Assembly (NCBI GenBank): GCA_028023455.1
Contig: JAQFVV010000002.1
Location: 31,067,725-31,131,724 of the forward strand
Length of the DNA stretch: 64,000 nt
Origin: Epiperipatus broadwayi
Taxonomy: Eukaryota > Onychophora > Udeonychophora > Euonychophora > Peripatidae
Reading direction: 5' to 3'
The notes beneath the pieces are model-generated. The model did no database searches, was not told the origin of the DNA, and saw only the letters and a list, made by a program, of their open reading frames with translations. This document shows, in pieces, positions 55,450-64,000 of the stretch. A program made the position numbers and the translations under genes. The first letter of the stretch is position 1, and each line of letters starts with the position of its first letter.

Positions 55450-55845
55450 TGGAATTTAAAACACATTTATTCAACAATGTAGTGTTAAGTTATACATGTA
55501 ATTTAAATGGAAGAAAACTACCTTTCCACTCTGCGTTATGAATAGATAGCACTTCATGTCAATAGTTGTTTGAAAAGGTTGGCCACACATTTTCAAAGCC
55601 TACTATTAAATAAATCAACGTTTATTGACAGTGTTGGAAATAGAGCATACTTTACTTTAAAAGCTAAATTTTTAAATCAGTTTATTACTAATATAGGTTT
55701 GAGTTATATATCCCAGAATGGAGGAAATTTTATTTTTAACAACCTTCAATAATAAACATATATTATAGGATTGTAGTTATTAAATCATTAATAATTATTA
55801 ATTACTTTTATACAAATTAATGTGATTCATTGAGATGCTTATTTA
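55450..55845. other. No gene seen
   Basis: A+T-rich DNA. The 60-codon frame at 55570 is not recognisable. Confidence 0.4.
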
Positions 55846-55849
55846 TTTA

Positions 55850-56375
55850 GTTTATTTTTAAAAAAACTTACTATTCTTGGATCTTTATTTTTGTTTTTTT
55901 ACATAAAATCAATAGTAAAATTATGACTTTCATCACATTTAAATATTTTTCACATGATATTATTTTATTCTAAATTTTTTCCCCATATAAAAACATAATA
56001 GCAGCATCATTATCAAGGACTATGCTCTCTCTAATTGTTTTGGTGTTTTAAGTCCATATCAATCTTATTAATGTTCTTAAACTTCTAAAACTTTTAACAT
56101 TATACTGTGAAAATATTTGATTGCCCAAAATACTATAAATCAAATTGTGTAAAAGTAATAAAGTAAAGCTTTCAATATAGCCAAAGATACACATATGGCT
56201 TTCAGAGATAGCAAAATGGTACTGCCTTAGTATAAAATTTATTAAATTTATGAAATTTTAGTGTTATGTTTTTAAACATGGTCACATATGACACTCTAAA
56301 GCAGAAAAATGTCTGCTGCCATATTGTATAATTTATTACATTTACACATTTTAATGTCTTTTTTTTGTTTATTTG
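55850..56375. repeat. Dispersed A+T-rich repeat W, copy 3
   Basis: Aligns with 3745-4345 and 26041-26520: GACTTTCATCACATTTAAA, ATACTATAAATCAAATT, and twice an AAAATG(T/G)(C/T)(T/A)(G/C)CTG...ATTTATTA(A/C)ATTTA block (56215-56255 and 56307-56345). A further end fragment occurs at 57455-57530. Confidence 0.45.
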
Positions 56376-56537
56376 CACATACTTGCAATAACCATACTAA
56401 ATTGTATTATTTTTATACTCCTTTACTTCTTTTGCATTTTTCTTCATATATTCATATAAATTACTTTTTTTTTAATAAATGTCCTCATATACCCTTTAGT
56501 GCAATTTTTATATAATTTCTTCTTTATTTTTCTAACA

Positions 56538-56565
56538 GTTTCGACTGTCATGCAGTCTTCATCAG
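56538..56565 (-). ncRNA. Hammerhead-like core (CUGAUGAA type)
   Basis: CTGATGA, A, perfect five-pair helix II GACTG/CAGTC with loop CATGA, GAAAC, TGTTAG. Stem I is short. Confidence 0.55.
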
Positions 56566-57268
56566 AGCTACAACATTTTAACATATAATCATATAACCAT
56601 TATTTTATATACATATAAAAATACATATTTTACATTATTATTGATAATCATATTTTATATCTAACCCTATACCTTTACTTCTCTTATTTCCCAATTATTA
56701 TTTTCTTATTATGTATTTATTATTTCTACTTAACTTTTTATTTTTATTTTATCCTATTTATCATTCTACATTTATTCTTTAATATATCTCTATTTTTTAT
56801 TTTTATCTATTAATCTAATTTTTTTCCTATTATTTATCTATATTTATTCTTTTATTAATAATTTTTATTTTATCTTTATTTTTATCTTTATTTTTATTAA
56901 TTATTTTCATAGAATATTTAATCAAAATAAAGATACAGATAAGAATAAAATAGAAATTATTAATAAAAGATTAAATACAGATAAATAATAGAAAGGGTGA
57001 AAAGAAATTAGATTAATAGGTAAAAATAAACTATAGAGATATATTAAAGAATAAATGTAGAATGATAAATAGGATAGAAGAAAAAAATAAAAAGTAAGTA
57101 GAAATAATAAAGAAATATTAAGAAAATAATAATTGGAAATTGGAAATTAGAGAAGTAAAGGTGTAGGGCTAGATATAAAATATGATTATCAATAGTAATG
57201 TAAAATGTGTATTTTTATATGTATATAAAATAATGGTTATATGATTTACATGTTGAAATATTGTAGCT

Positions 57269-57296
57269 CTGATGAAGACTGCAGGACAACCGAAAC
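57269..57296 (+). ncRNA. Hammerhead-like core (CUGAUGAA type), second arm
   Basis: CTGATGA, A, GACTG, CAGGA, CAACC, GAAAC. The 3' strand of helix II has decayed (CAACC instead of CAGTC). Confidence 0.5.
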
Positions 57297-57564
57297 TGTT
57301 AGAAAAATAAAGGAGGAATTATATAAAAATTGCATTAAAGTGTATATGAGATTTATAAAAAAGTAATGTATATATATATGAATATTAAATTGTGATGAAA
57401 ATAAAATTAAATAAATTTATGTTTGAGATTTAAAAAGGTTATATTTAATGAGGGAAAAATGGCTGCTGTCTTATGGAGATTGATTAAGTTTTTGTTTGTT
57501 TATATTTTTTGTTTATTTAGATTTTTTTTTTTGGTTAGCAAATAATTGAAGTTGCTTATTTGAT

Positions 57565-57600
57565 ACGACATATGTTACAGCTTCGCTGTATGTAACATTT
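57565..57600. repeat. Short hairpin
   Basis: ATGTTACAGC and GCTGTATGTAACAT pair around TTC. May be a relic end of a small element. Confidence 0.4.
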
Positions 57601-57609
57601 ATTTATTGC

Positions 57610-58195
57610 AATTTAAGTAAATATAAATAGTTATTAGAAAATAAAACTTTAAGTAAGCTATAAAGTGTTAAAAACTAATTCTTAAAAATTATTATTATTT
57701 TTTAATGATAATAAAAGAGTTGATAATTCTACAGTTTTATAAAAAAAAATTTTTTTTTCATCTTTTAACCAACCTCTGGTTATTTTTTTAATTTTCATTT
57801 TCTTAGAAATATTACACCTACGTTTTTTTTTTCTGCCCATGTTTTTCTGATATTGTTAAATTATCTAACTACTATATTTCACAAAAAGTGAATTTATATA
57901 TATAAGAGAATATTAATTCAAACAATAAATTTTGTGGAATCAAATAAGTTTTGTTTTATTATTTAATCCAAATAGTTAAGCATTATTATTATTTGAATAC
58001 ATTTATATATGTTCAGCATATATCAGTGTCAGAAAAATGTATTTTCATGGAAATGATTTTTCGAAATGATAAAAGACAACATAAACTTCCTCTCAGATAT
58101 TACATCACGACTTTATCATATGGCCTTGGCGTATTCATTGCTATTTTACTAGCATAATTTTTTTATACCTCTATATCATCTAGTGTAAGCTTTAC
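57610..58195. other. No gene recognised
   Basis: A+T-rich. A 68-codon frame at 57951-58157 has a hydrophobic C-terminal end but no recognisable domain and no context, so I do not call it a gene. Confidence 0.4.
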
Positions 58196-58199
58196 TAAC

Positions 58200-58385
58200 T
58201 AATAGATGCCGGATGATAGAGCTTATTAAATTCTTATTCACTGCAGTTGAATCCAGTATTCTCAGACGAGCTTCAAACTTCTCACTGATGAAAACTAAAA
58301 GCTTGAAACTAATCTGAAGATATTAGATCAGACAACAGCAAATAAAGACTTATTAAGTACCGTTATCTAATATCTATTATTACTA
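58200..58385 (+). mobile_element. Old HHR element remnant (Family 1/2-like)
   Basis: A plus-strand core (58280-58319) flanked by GAGCTTATTAAATTC and AGATATTAGATCAGAC, which resemble Family 1/2 flanks. Termini not resolved. Confidence 0.5.
58280..58319 (+). ncRNA. Hammerhead-like core
   Basis: TCTCA, CTGATGA, helix II AA.C/G.TT (three pairs), GAAA, CTAA, TC, TGAAG. Core boxes intact. Stem I is partly re-paired (TCA/TGA). Confidence 0.55.
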
Positions 58386-58680
58386 GAACTTAAAAGTAAG
58401 TGGCATAGAGGTTTTGAAGCTCATTATCATTTACACTTTAGAATAGAAAGCCATGTTTTATTTCTTTCAAATATTTTAAACTTGATGCAGATTTGAATTT
58501 TAATTTCAACTGTCTTTTTACTGTGGAAAAAAAAACTTTTGAAAATAATAATTTTTCTAGAATGAAGCAAATAATTTTTGCATCACTTTTTTTAAGATAA
58601 AAGCTGAAAAGATATTTACATCTTCTATAAAAAATATTTATGATGGTTGAAAACAAAACATATAGGTGAGAGAACAAACA

Positions 58681-58960
58681 GGTGTTACTGATATTGAAAC
58701 AATTAAGAGACTGAAATAGAATTGGGCTGGATATATTGCTAGAAGAGATGATAATAGATGGACAGTGGAAAATCTTAATCTGGATTCCAAATGATTGTGA
58801 AAGACTTAGAAAGAGACCACATGTGAGATGGAGGATGGAATAAGGAAGTATGTGGGTGATGTGGAGAAGAGAGGCTAGAGATTGGAGAAGATGGATTGAA
58901 CTCGGTGAAAGATCCATCCTGCAATGGATCGTTAATCATTGTAAATGGTGATGATGATGA
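58681..58960 (+). pseudogene. LINE C-terminal fragment, copy 2
   Basis: The frame reads ERTNVTDIETIKRLK, stop, NWAGYIARRDDNRWTVENL, then, after shifts, KRPHVRWRMEIRKYVGD-like and WRREARDWRRWIEL-like text ending shortly before a GATGATGATGA run. The WAGxIARxxDNRW and GRPxxRW...WxxxAxDRxxWxxL signature is the C-terminus of RTE-type and similar LINEs. The final trinucleotide-like run fits a LINE 3' end. Multiple stops. The opposite-strand frames here are shadows. Confidence 0.8.
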
Positions 58961-58964
58961 ACCA

Positions 58965-59725
58965 AATTTTGATCCTGAGTTATAGGACATTTTTCAAGAA
59001 GTGAAAGTATTTATAAGAATACTTGATTCATCTGGAATATTTAAAATATCAATATTTTGAGTGGGATTTTGGAACTTCTGAACGAACTTAAAAAACCATG
59101 GTAGAAGGATTAAAAAAAGTCACAAAAATCTTCAATCTGCTTTTATCATTAGGCTTCAAAAGGATGAAATTCTGAGATATGAAATTTATTTAACCATCTT
59201 CTTAAGGAATAATTTACTACTCATGCATAAGCTATTTTGTATATTTTCAAGTCCATTTCCATATAATAGATGTAATAGATGGAAACATGGATTAGAAATT
59301 ATTGATTAGCATTAAAGTGGAATGATCATAGAAAAATTATTGATTTCTGTATGAAGAAAAGGGGTGGAAATAAATTTAAGTTTAAAGAAACAACAAAAAA
59401 TGGAAAATTATTGGTGCAAGATTTTAAGATGTGTTGTGGTAGTCATAATATTTCTAGAAGGAATAGCCATGAAATATTAGAATTCTCAGACAGTGATTTT
59501 TAAAAAATCATGGTTTTAATACTTTGTTAAAACATTTCATTAAATTTGAAAGTAAAAGGAAATGTCTCATATCTTTACACATTTTAGTCACTTTTTGGTC
59601 TGAAATCAAGTGATGATAGTTATTTACAAAAATAGGTTTGCTTTCAAGACATTACAACTAACTGTAAACATTTAATTTAATATCTATCTTTATGTCAAGA
59701 TTTTTTTAAAATTATTAACACTCAG
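58965..59725. other. No gene seen
   Basis: A+T-rich DNA, no feature recognised. Confidence 0.5.
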
Positions 59726-59727
59726 TT

Positions 59728-59828
59728 TTTTTTTCTCATGTGTCATAGCATCACCTGGGAAGCGAACCTGCTAACCCAGGACAACTGCTTGTAAAGCAGC
59801 TGTCGCTGACCACTCGGACCTTCAATGC
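59728..59828 (-). mobile_element. tRNA-derived SINE (family S), minus strand
   Basis: T-run, CATGTGTCATAGCATCACC, B box GGTTCGCTTCCC, and the CGAGTGG part of the A box with a one-base insertion. Ends AATGCAATATA. Confidence 0.9.
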
Positions 59829-59829
59829 A

Positions 59830-60825
59830 ATATAATAATTATATTTCTACATTTTGTTCATGAACCAGATGATCTAATGATAGGGCATATGTTTGCAATC
59901 TAAATCTAATCCAGGCCATGTAAAATTTGAAATTATTTATTCAGGTTTTAATCATTTTGGAATTTTTATTTTAAGTATCTAGCCTATATGAGGTATCCAA
60001 CTGCTCTTAATTATAGAATAAAAAAAACTTGGGAAAGCCAAAAAGTTTGAAGCCTGATAGGTATTGTCTTCTCTTTCAATGGTTACTTTTGGAGGGTTAT
60101 TAAAAAGGACTTTATTCTGTGGTGGGCCATTTAAAGCTGTTTGTTGTACCTTACTTTATATTCATACATTTGTGTTATATTGAATTTTTTATTACTAGTG
60201 ATTATGCTTTCCTTATTGCTTAAGACAATGCTAATATTTAGATGATTTAAAATCCAGTAAAGAGAAGACACCAAATCTTAATTTTTTAAAATCATATTTT
60301 ATTAATGAAATCAATTCATATCTGATGTAGAATATTGAGAAAACAATATAAACTTCAAAGATGTCTAGATGGATTTTTTTCATTTTGGAAAAAAATGCAA
60401 GGTTCACTCTGATTTACATTACTCATGGTTAGATAAAAAGACCTATTCAAACATGAAATTATCAAATATCACATCTTAAAAAAGGACAATTTCATTGAAA
60501 ATGTTAATAAAGTAGGAAACATAAAAAAACGTTAATCCCTTAAATTAATTTGGTACAACATTTTAATAGTACATTAATAATATATTTTTATAACTATATA
60601 TTACAATTTAATTAATTTAAATCTTATAATAGTTTCATATACAGAAATAAAATAAATTTGCTGGATTTTTAGAATACAACTCACTTATTGTTAGGCGAGC
60701 AATATTATGGCCGCATTAGTTTATTGTTGACATTCTATTGAACCAAACAGTGTGTTCCATTTTATATAAACTGACAACTGTGAAAGTTAAGGCATTTTTT
60801 TTGTTTGTGTTCAGTAAGACTAATG
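59830..60825. other. No gene seen
   Basis: A+T-rich DNA. 59865-59920 is weakly tRNA-like (GATAGGGCATATGTTTGCAATC), without a convincing B box. Confidence 0.4.
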
Positions 60826-60827
60826 AA

Positions 60828-61022
60828 TATAGGGTATTTAAACTCAGACTTTTAAGCCCCTTTACTAGCCACACTATCTCACACCACTGATACACATGAC
60901 CACCCACATGCAGAAAAGATAAATAATCACCAATCACGTGTGTTGGAAATGTGTATCAGTATTATGAGATAGTGTGGGTAGTGAAGGGGCTTGAAAGTCT
61001 GGGTTCAAATCTCCTATATTTA
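60828..61022. mobile_element. Family V foldback of two B-box ends
   Basis: Minus-strand tail (AAACTCAGACTTTTAAGCCCC, ACACTATCTCACACCACTGATACAC) and its inverted copy (GTGTATCAGTATTATGAGATAGTGT to a B box GGGTTCAAATCTCC) meet at 60935-60950. The hammerhead-bearing body is missing, so only the tRNA-like ends remain. Confidence 0.8.
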
Positions 61023-61024
61023 CA

Positions 61025-61555
61025 TTGATGAGTCATTTGTAAGTTGAACCATTTGTAATGATGTAGAGTATAAACTAAACATTTTCACTTTTGGTCATGA
61101 TGAAAATAAATTCTCTTACATGTTAAATCATTGGTAGCTAAGTTCTTTGAAAAGAACTAGTTACATTTTTTGGTAAAAAACAAAAAAAAAATATATTGTG
61201 AAAAGGATTAGTCACTTAGGAATATCTTTTATTTATTTAGATCTGTGATATTGGTCATGAACCTGAGGTCCATCCCTTGTTTAGAGGATCATCCTGAAAA
61301 TCCAGGTTTAAATCCCTTTCATGTTTTTAAATTTTTCATAACTTTAGTTTTAAATTTTAGGCACAAAGACTAGATATGTCATTACACAAATTAACTATGA
61401 TAATTTATTCTAGCAAATTTTATTTGATGTAAGCATGAGATTTTAATGAAAATAGTCTGTATTTTTACTTTATTTATTAAAGATATTATATAATAAGAAA
61501 TATATCACTAATCCTATAATGGTCACTTTTACATTAAGCTGTGGAATCAGTATAT
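61025..61555. other. No gene seen; weak B-box-like site
   Basis: CCAGGTTTAAATCCC at 61301-61315 looks like a B box, but no A box or repeat relation was found. Confidence 0.4.
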
Positions 61556-61562
61556 TATTTAC

Positions 61563-61724
61563 TATAATACCAATAAACCAATAAGCTAATACACATGCGC
61601 TTTGCAGATGTCACTATATAAATGAATACTCCCACTTTTTCAAACCCAAGGTAAAGTCTTTAAGAAAATATAGTGACATCTGCAAAGCGCATGTGCATTA
61701 GCTTATTGGCTTATTGATATTATA
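61563..61724. repeat. MITE-like palindrome, 160 bp
   Basis: Arms of about 53 bp (AATAAGCTAATACACATGCG, TTTGCAGATGTCACTATA and the inverses at 61670-61722) are nearly perfect around a spacer of about 50 bases. GC-richer than the surroundings. Confidence 0.88.
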
Positions 61725-61729
61725 GATTA

Positions 61730-62555
61730 TAAAAACATCACGCTATATAAAAAATAAATGTCTTGTTTATATATTGTTTACGCATGTTTGTGAATATAAT
61801 ATTTTCCACAATTAAACATGGAATTATACTTTTAAAATCTTAATTTTAGACCTATGCATGATCAGTTTTTCCAATTCATGTCTTTCAAACAATCTATGAA
61901 TAATTTTTTTTTTATAGAACTCCAGAATTTAACCATCTTATCTCTTTATAAAGAAAATGAGATGGCTCCTTTTCATGTACAATTGCAGCATTTGGTAAAG
62001 AATGAATTTATTTAAGTTTATCTATTACTCTAAAGATACTATATATATGTACTGCACTCACAGATAATGAAGCTAATATATATAATCAAAAGCAAATATA
62101 AAATACTATTTTAGCTAAGCGCTTTTGAGAGACTTCTTGCTCTCATATTCATAGCTACTATTTTGTTAGAAACTGCATTGTTAGAAGGAAAATTTTTGCA
62201 AAATAATGCAAATTAGTTATAACTGCCATTTTTGGGATACGGCAAAACAGCTTTTCTTCGATTGGGTCACTTGCTATGTGTAATGCTTCTCTGATCTTAC
62301 ATTTAGCATCATTTCTATCTGAACAAATGTTGTTAGCAGTCATGGGTTTGAATATATGCTCTGTTGTTTTTTATGCTCAATAAAGATGGAATTGCCTTTC
62401 AAAGATAAACAAGTATTTTTCTTTTTAAGGTTTTCTTGCACTATTGAATTAAGTAAAAAATATCTTAATGGCATTAGCTGTTACATGCTTTAGTTATTGA
62501 ATGCAGAAGAAGCATTTGGACTTAAATTGGAAGTTAAGAATAATTATATAGACAT
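61730..62555. other. No gene seen
   Basis: A+T-rich DNA. The minus-strand frame at 62158-62343 has no recognisable domain and lies in unique DNA, so I do not call it. Confidence 0.4.
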
Positions 62556-62559
62556 AGGT

Positions 62560-63110
62560 TATGAAATTATTAAAAAAATTCAGTAATAAACATATTCATA
62601 ATACAAGAAATAGTATAATGCCTGTGTATAAGAATGGAAAATAGGATTTAGTACCATTGCTAGTAGGGGTATATAAGACATTGATCAAAGAAAGTTACCT
62701 GATGATATTAAAGTAGGAAGGAAAAAGATTAAATCTTTAGGGAAATGGATTTGTAATGCTAAAAATATGGATATTAAAAATAAGGTGGAATTAATTTATA
62801 AAATTAATTGTGCTTATTGCAATGTGATATATGTTAGTCAGTTAAGAAAGACTGCCATTGAAGTGATAGATCAATTAGTAGAAAGATACAAAATTAGGCC
62901 CATATATTCATTTTTTGGGTACCAGTCATACAATGAATTGTAAGAAAAATATTCAAGTAATAAAATATGTTAAAAATTACAAGGAAAGAAAATATTATGA
63001 AATTTTATATATTCATGATGATTTAAATAAGGTGTGAATGTGGATAGAGGTTCAGTAGAATAAGGGGGAGAGAGAATGGACTTTTTTGAATTGTTGGAAA
63101 CTTGTGTTAT
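62560..63110 (+). pseudogene. Penelope-like element, second GIY-YIG endonuclease relic
   Basis: From 62715 the plus strand reads VGRKKIKSLGKWICNAKNMD, NKVELIYKINCAYCNVIYVS, QLRKTAIEVIDQLVERYK. This is the GIY-YIG core in the Penelope style (IYKIxCxxC...YVSQxRK, with VS in place of IG). After a frameshift near 62920 it continues HTMNCKKNIQVIKYVKNYKE, RKYYEILYIHDDLNKV, containing the downstream histidine, the valine-rich strand and the catalytic-helix position (RKYYE). Stops and frameshifts show it is dead. No reverse transcriptase domain is retained. It is a different, independent copy from 36640-37330. Confidence 0.78.
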
Positions 63111-63177
63111 AATTAAAATATTTTTTGTAGATTGTTTTGTAAATTGCAAGAAATTGGATTGTAATAAGTTTCTATGT

Positions 63178-63265
63178 TTATTAATTTTTAAGTATATATA
63201 TATATATATATATATATATACTTAAAAATTAATAAACATATATATATATATATATATATATATGT
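63178..63265. repeat. (TA)n hairpin with flanking inverted repeat
   Basis: ATTAATTTTTAAG, about 15 TA pairs, then CTTAAAAATTAAT, followed by a second (TA)n run. It would extrude as a cruciform and could be a fragile or assembly-sensitive site. Confidence 0.9.
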
Positions 63266-63269
63266 ATTT

Positions 63270-64000
63270 CCCTACTTATATGTTTGTTATAGAATAATTT
63301 AAATAATGTTCACTGTGTGGAGTTGCTATAGAATAATTGGTCATGACATAATAAAGAAAATATCTTCATAAGATTTCTATAAGGAACAAATGCTTGATTT
63401 GATGTTATAGCCTATTTCTAGTTTGTTTAAGATTATTTTAAATTTTATAAAGAAGACAACATTATTGATAGTTTTTAAGATTGGAATTTGACCACTTGAA
63501 GTATGCACATATATGTAACTCAGTATTCTCCAGTACTCTATTACAGATAAACACTGACTTGAATAGTCTTTCCATTTTGGGAGTGGCAGTTTCTTAGAGA
63601 TTTTGAAGATATTATTCACTTAAATGATAATTTCAATGGTGGTCATATTTTAGTTTTCTTTAGACAACTTAAATAGTGGTTAACTTATAGATTATTTGTC
63701 AGTTCTTTAGCTTTCATTGAGCTATGCAATACTCAGACAGCCAGGCAAACTGTTTCTAAGTCAGATCAATATTTTTTAAGGATGGTAGATGATAAGCTGC
63801 AGAAATATGCACCTTTTATAGATGCTACATAAATGGATGATGGCAGCAGATACATTTTTAGAGAGAATAAGCTAGGATTTATTGACCAAGGGGAATTACA
63901 AGCTTGTTGTATCATTATTTCACTGTGGATATACTTAAAAAATACTTTCCCTCACTGATGGCTAGTTGCACTCACTTCATTCATAGGTATGTCCACTTTG
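63270..64000. other. No gene seen
   Basis: A+T-rich DNA. The minus-strand frame at 63377-63619 has no recognisable domain. A slightly GC-richer tail (63720-63980) could be an exon or repeat edge cut by the window, but nothing is readable. Confidence 0.4.

Larger units (their letters stand above)
56451..57385. mobile_element. Giant palindrome with PLE-type HHR cores, about 935 bp
   Basis: Arms of about 420-440 bp face each other around an A/T-rich centre near 56890-56945 (TTATATAATTTCTTCTTTAT against the inverse near 57325, TAACATATAATCATATAACC against GGTTATATGATTTACATGTT). Each arm carries CTGATGAAGACTGC...GAAAC. The interior is almost pure A/T. It is related in design to 7081-7354. Confidence 0.85.

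Noticed and set aside
58438-58990. Two long minus-strand ORFs of 159 and 71 codons, Ser/Leu-rich
   Set aside because: Part of each is the antisense of a recognisable LINE C-terminus at 58681-58960 on the plus strand, and the rest is A+T-rich unique DNA without a domain.
62100-62145. Another CUGAAGA-type hairpin (GAGAGACTTCTTGCTCTC)
   Set aside because: The hairpin is real but neither a CUGANGA nor a GAAA box can be placed around it.

Overview
This window looks like intergenic or intronic DNA from an invertebrate animal nuclear genome. It is strongly A+T-rich (well over two thirds A/T by eye), has homopolymer and microsatellite tracts, and has no convincing host exon, CDS, rRNA or functional tRNA. 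All short open frames I inspected are chance frames or decayed transposon fragments. The repeat content (tRNA-derived SINEs with A-tails, Penelope-like, mariner, hAT and non-LTR LINE relics) is typical of metazoans. I cannot name the species.

The main content is a dense layer of short retroelements that carry hammerhead-ribozyme (HHR) cores. I count about 30 sites on both strands, from near-intact to badly decayed, in four sets. (1) Family 1 ('AAAACAGGC' elements: 1-130, 907-1345, 9612-9805, 23163-23240, 26640-27110, 27834-28538, 28886-29091, 31515-31767, 34757-35061, 54717-54871). (2) Family 2 ('TTCAGAATATCCCC' elements: 7928-8340, 15918-16516, 19516-20466, 49871-50708). (3) Long palindromes with a CUGANGAA-type core (7081-7354, 56451-57385, perhaps 29570-30055). 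(4) Family V, a tRNA-like repeat with a B box at one end and an HHR in its body (14390-14800, 22130-22530, 33193-33975, 52675-53575, 54995-55426, 60828-61020). Families 1 and 2 and the first palindrome are often head-to-head inverted units flanked by direct repeats of about 8-14 bp. Stem III of their HHR is a tiny self-complementary tetramer (CUAG, CCGG, CCAG). This is the minimal type I HHR known from pseudo-LTRs of Penelope-like elements (PLEs). Two decayed PLE GIY-YIG endonuclease reading frames (36640-37330 minus, 62560-63110 plus) are present, so a PLE lineage that could have mobilised them did live in this genome.

Layout: 1-3.4 kb, Family 1 copies, a tandem tRNA-SINE array and a SINE; 4.86-7.0 kb, a mariner with a LINE nested in it; 7.1-8.3 kb, two HHR elements; 9-11.4 kb, LINE, SINE and duplication debris; 14-23 kb, Family V and 2 elements, a 648-bp hAT element and several SINEs; 26-31.8 kb, a Family 1 cluster and palindromes; 33.2-36.4 kb, a Family V tandem array, nested palindromes and PLE flanks; 36.6-37.5 kb, PLE relic; 38-44.8 kb, microsatellite, SINE and long degenerate tandem arrays; 45-48 kb, a hAT MITE and SINEs; 48.3-52.1 kb, a 1.4-kb inverted repeat, a Family 2 element and another palindrome; 52.6-61.7 kb, Family V, SINE, LINE and palindromes; 62.5-64 kb, PLE relic and a (TA)n hairpin.

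The working model is that PLE reverse transcriptase/GIY-YIG protein mobilised short non-coding RNAs processed by their own hammerheads (retrozyme-like), while LINE machinery made the tRNA-SINEs. The HHR calls rest on core residues plus pairing read by eye, and activity is not shown.
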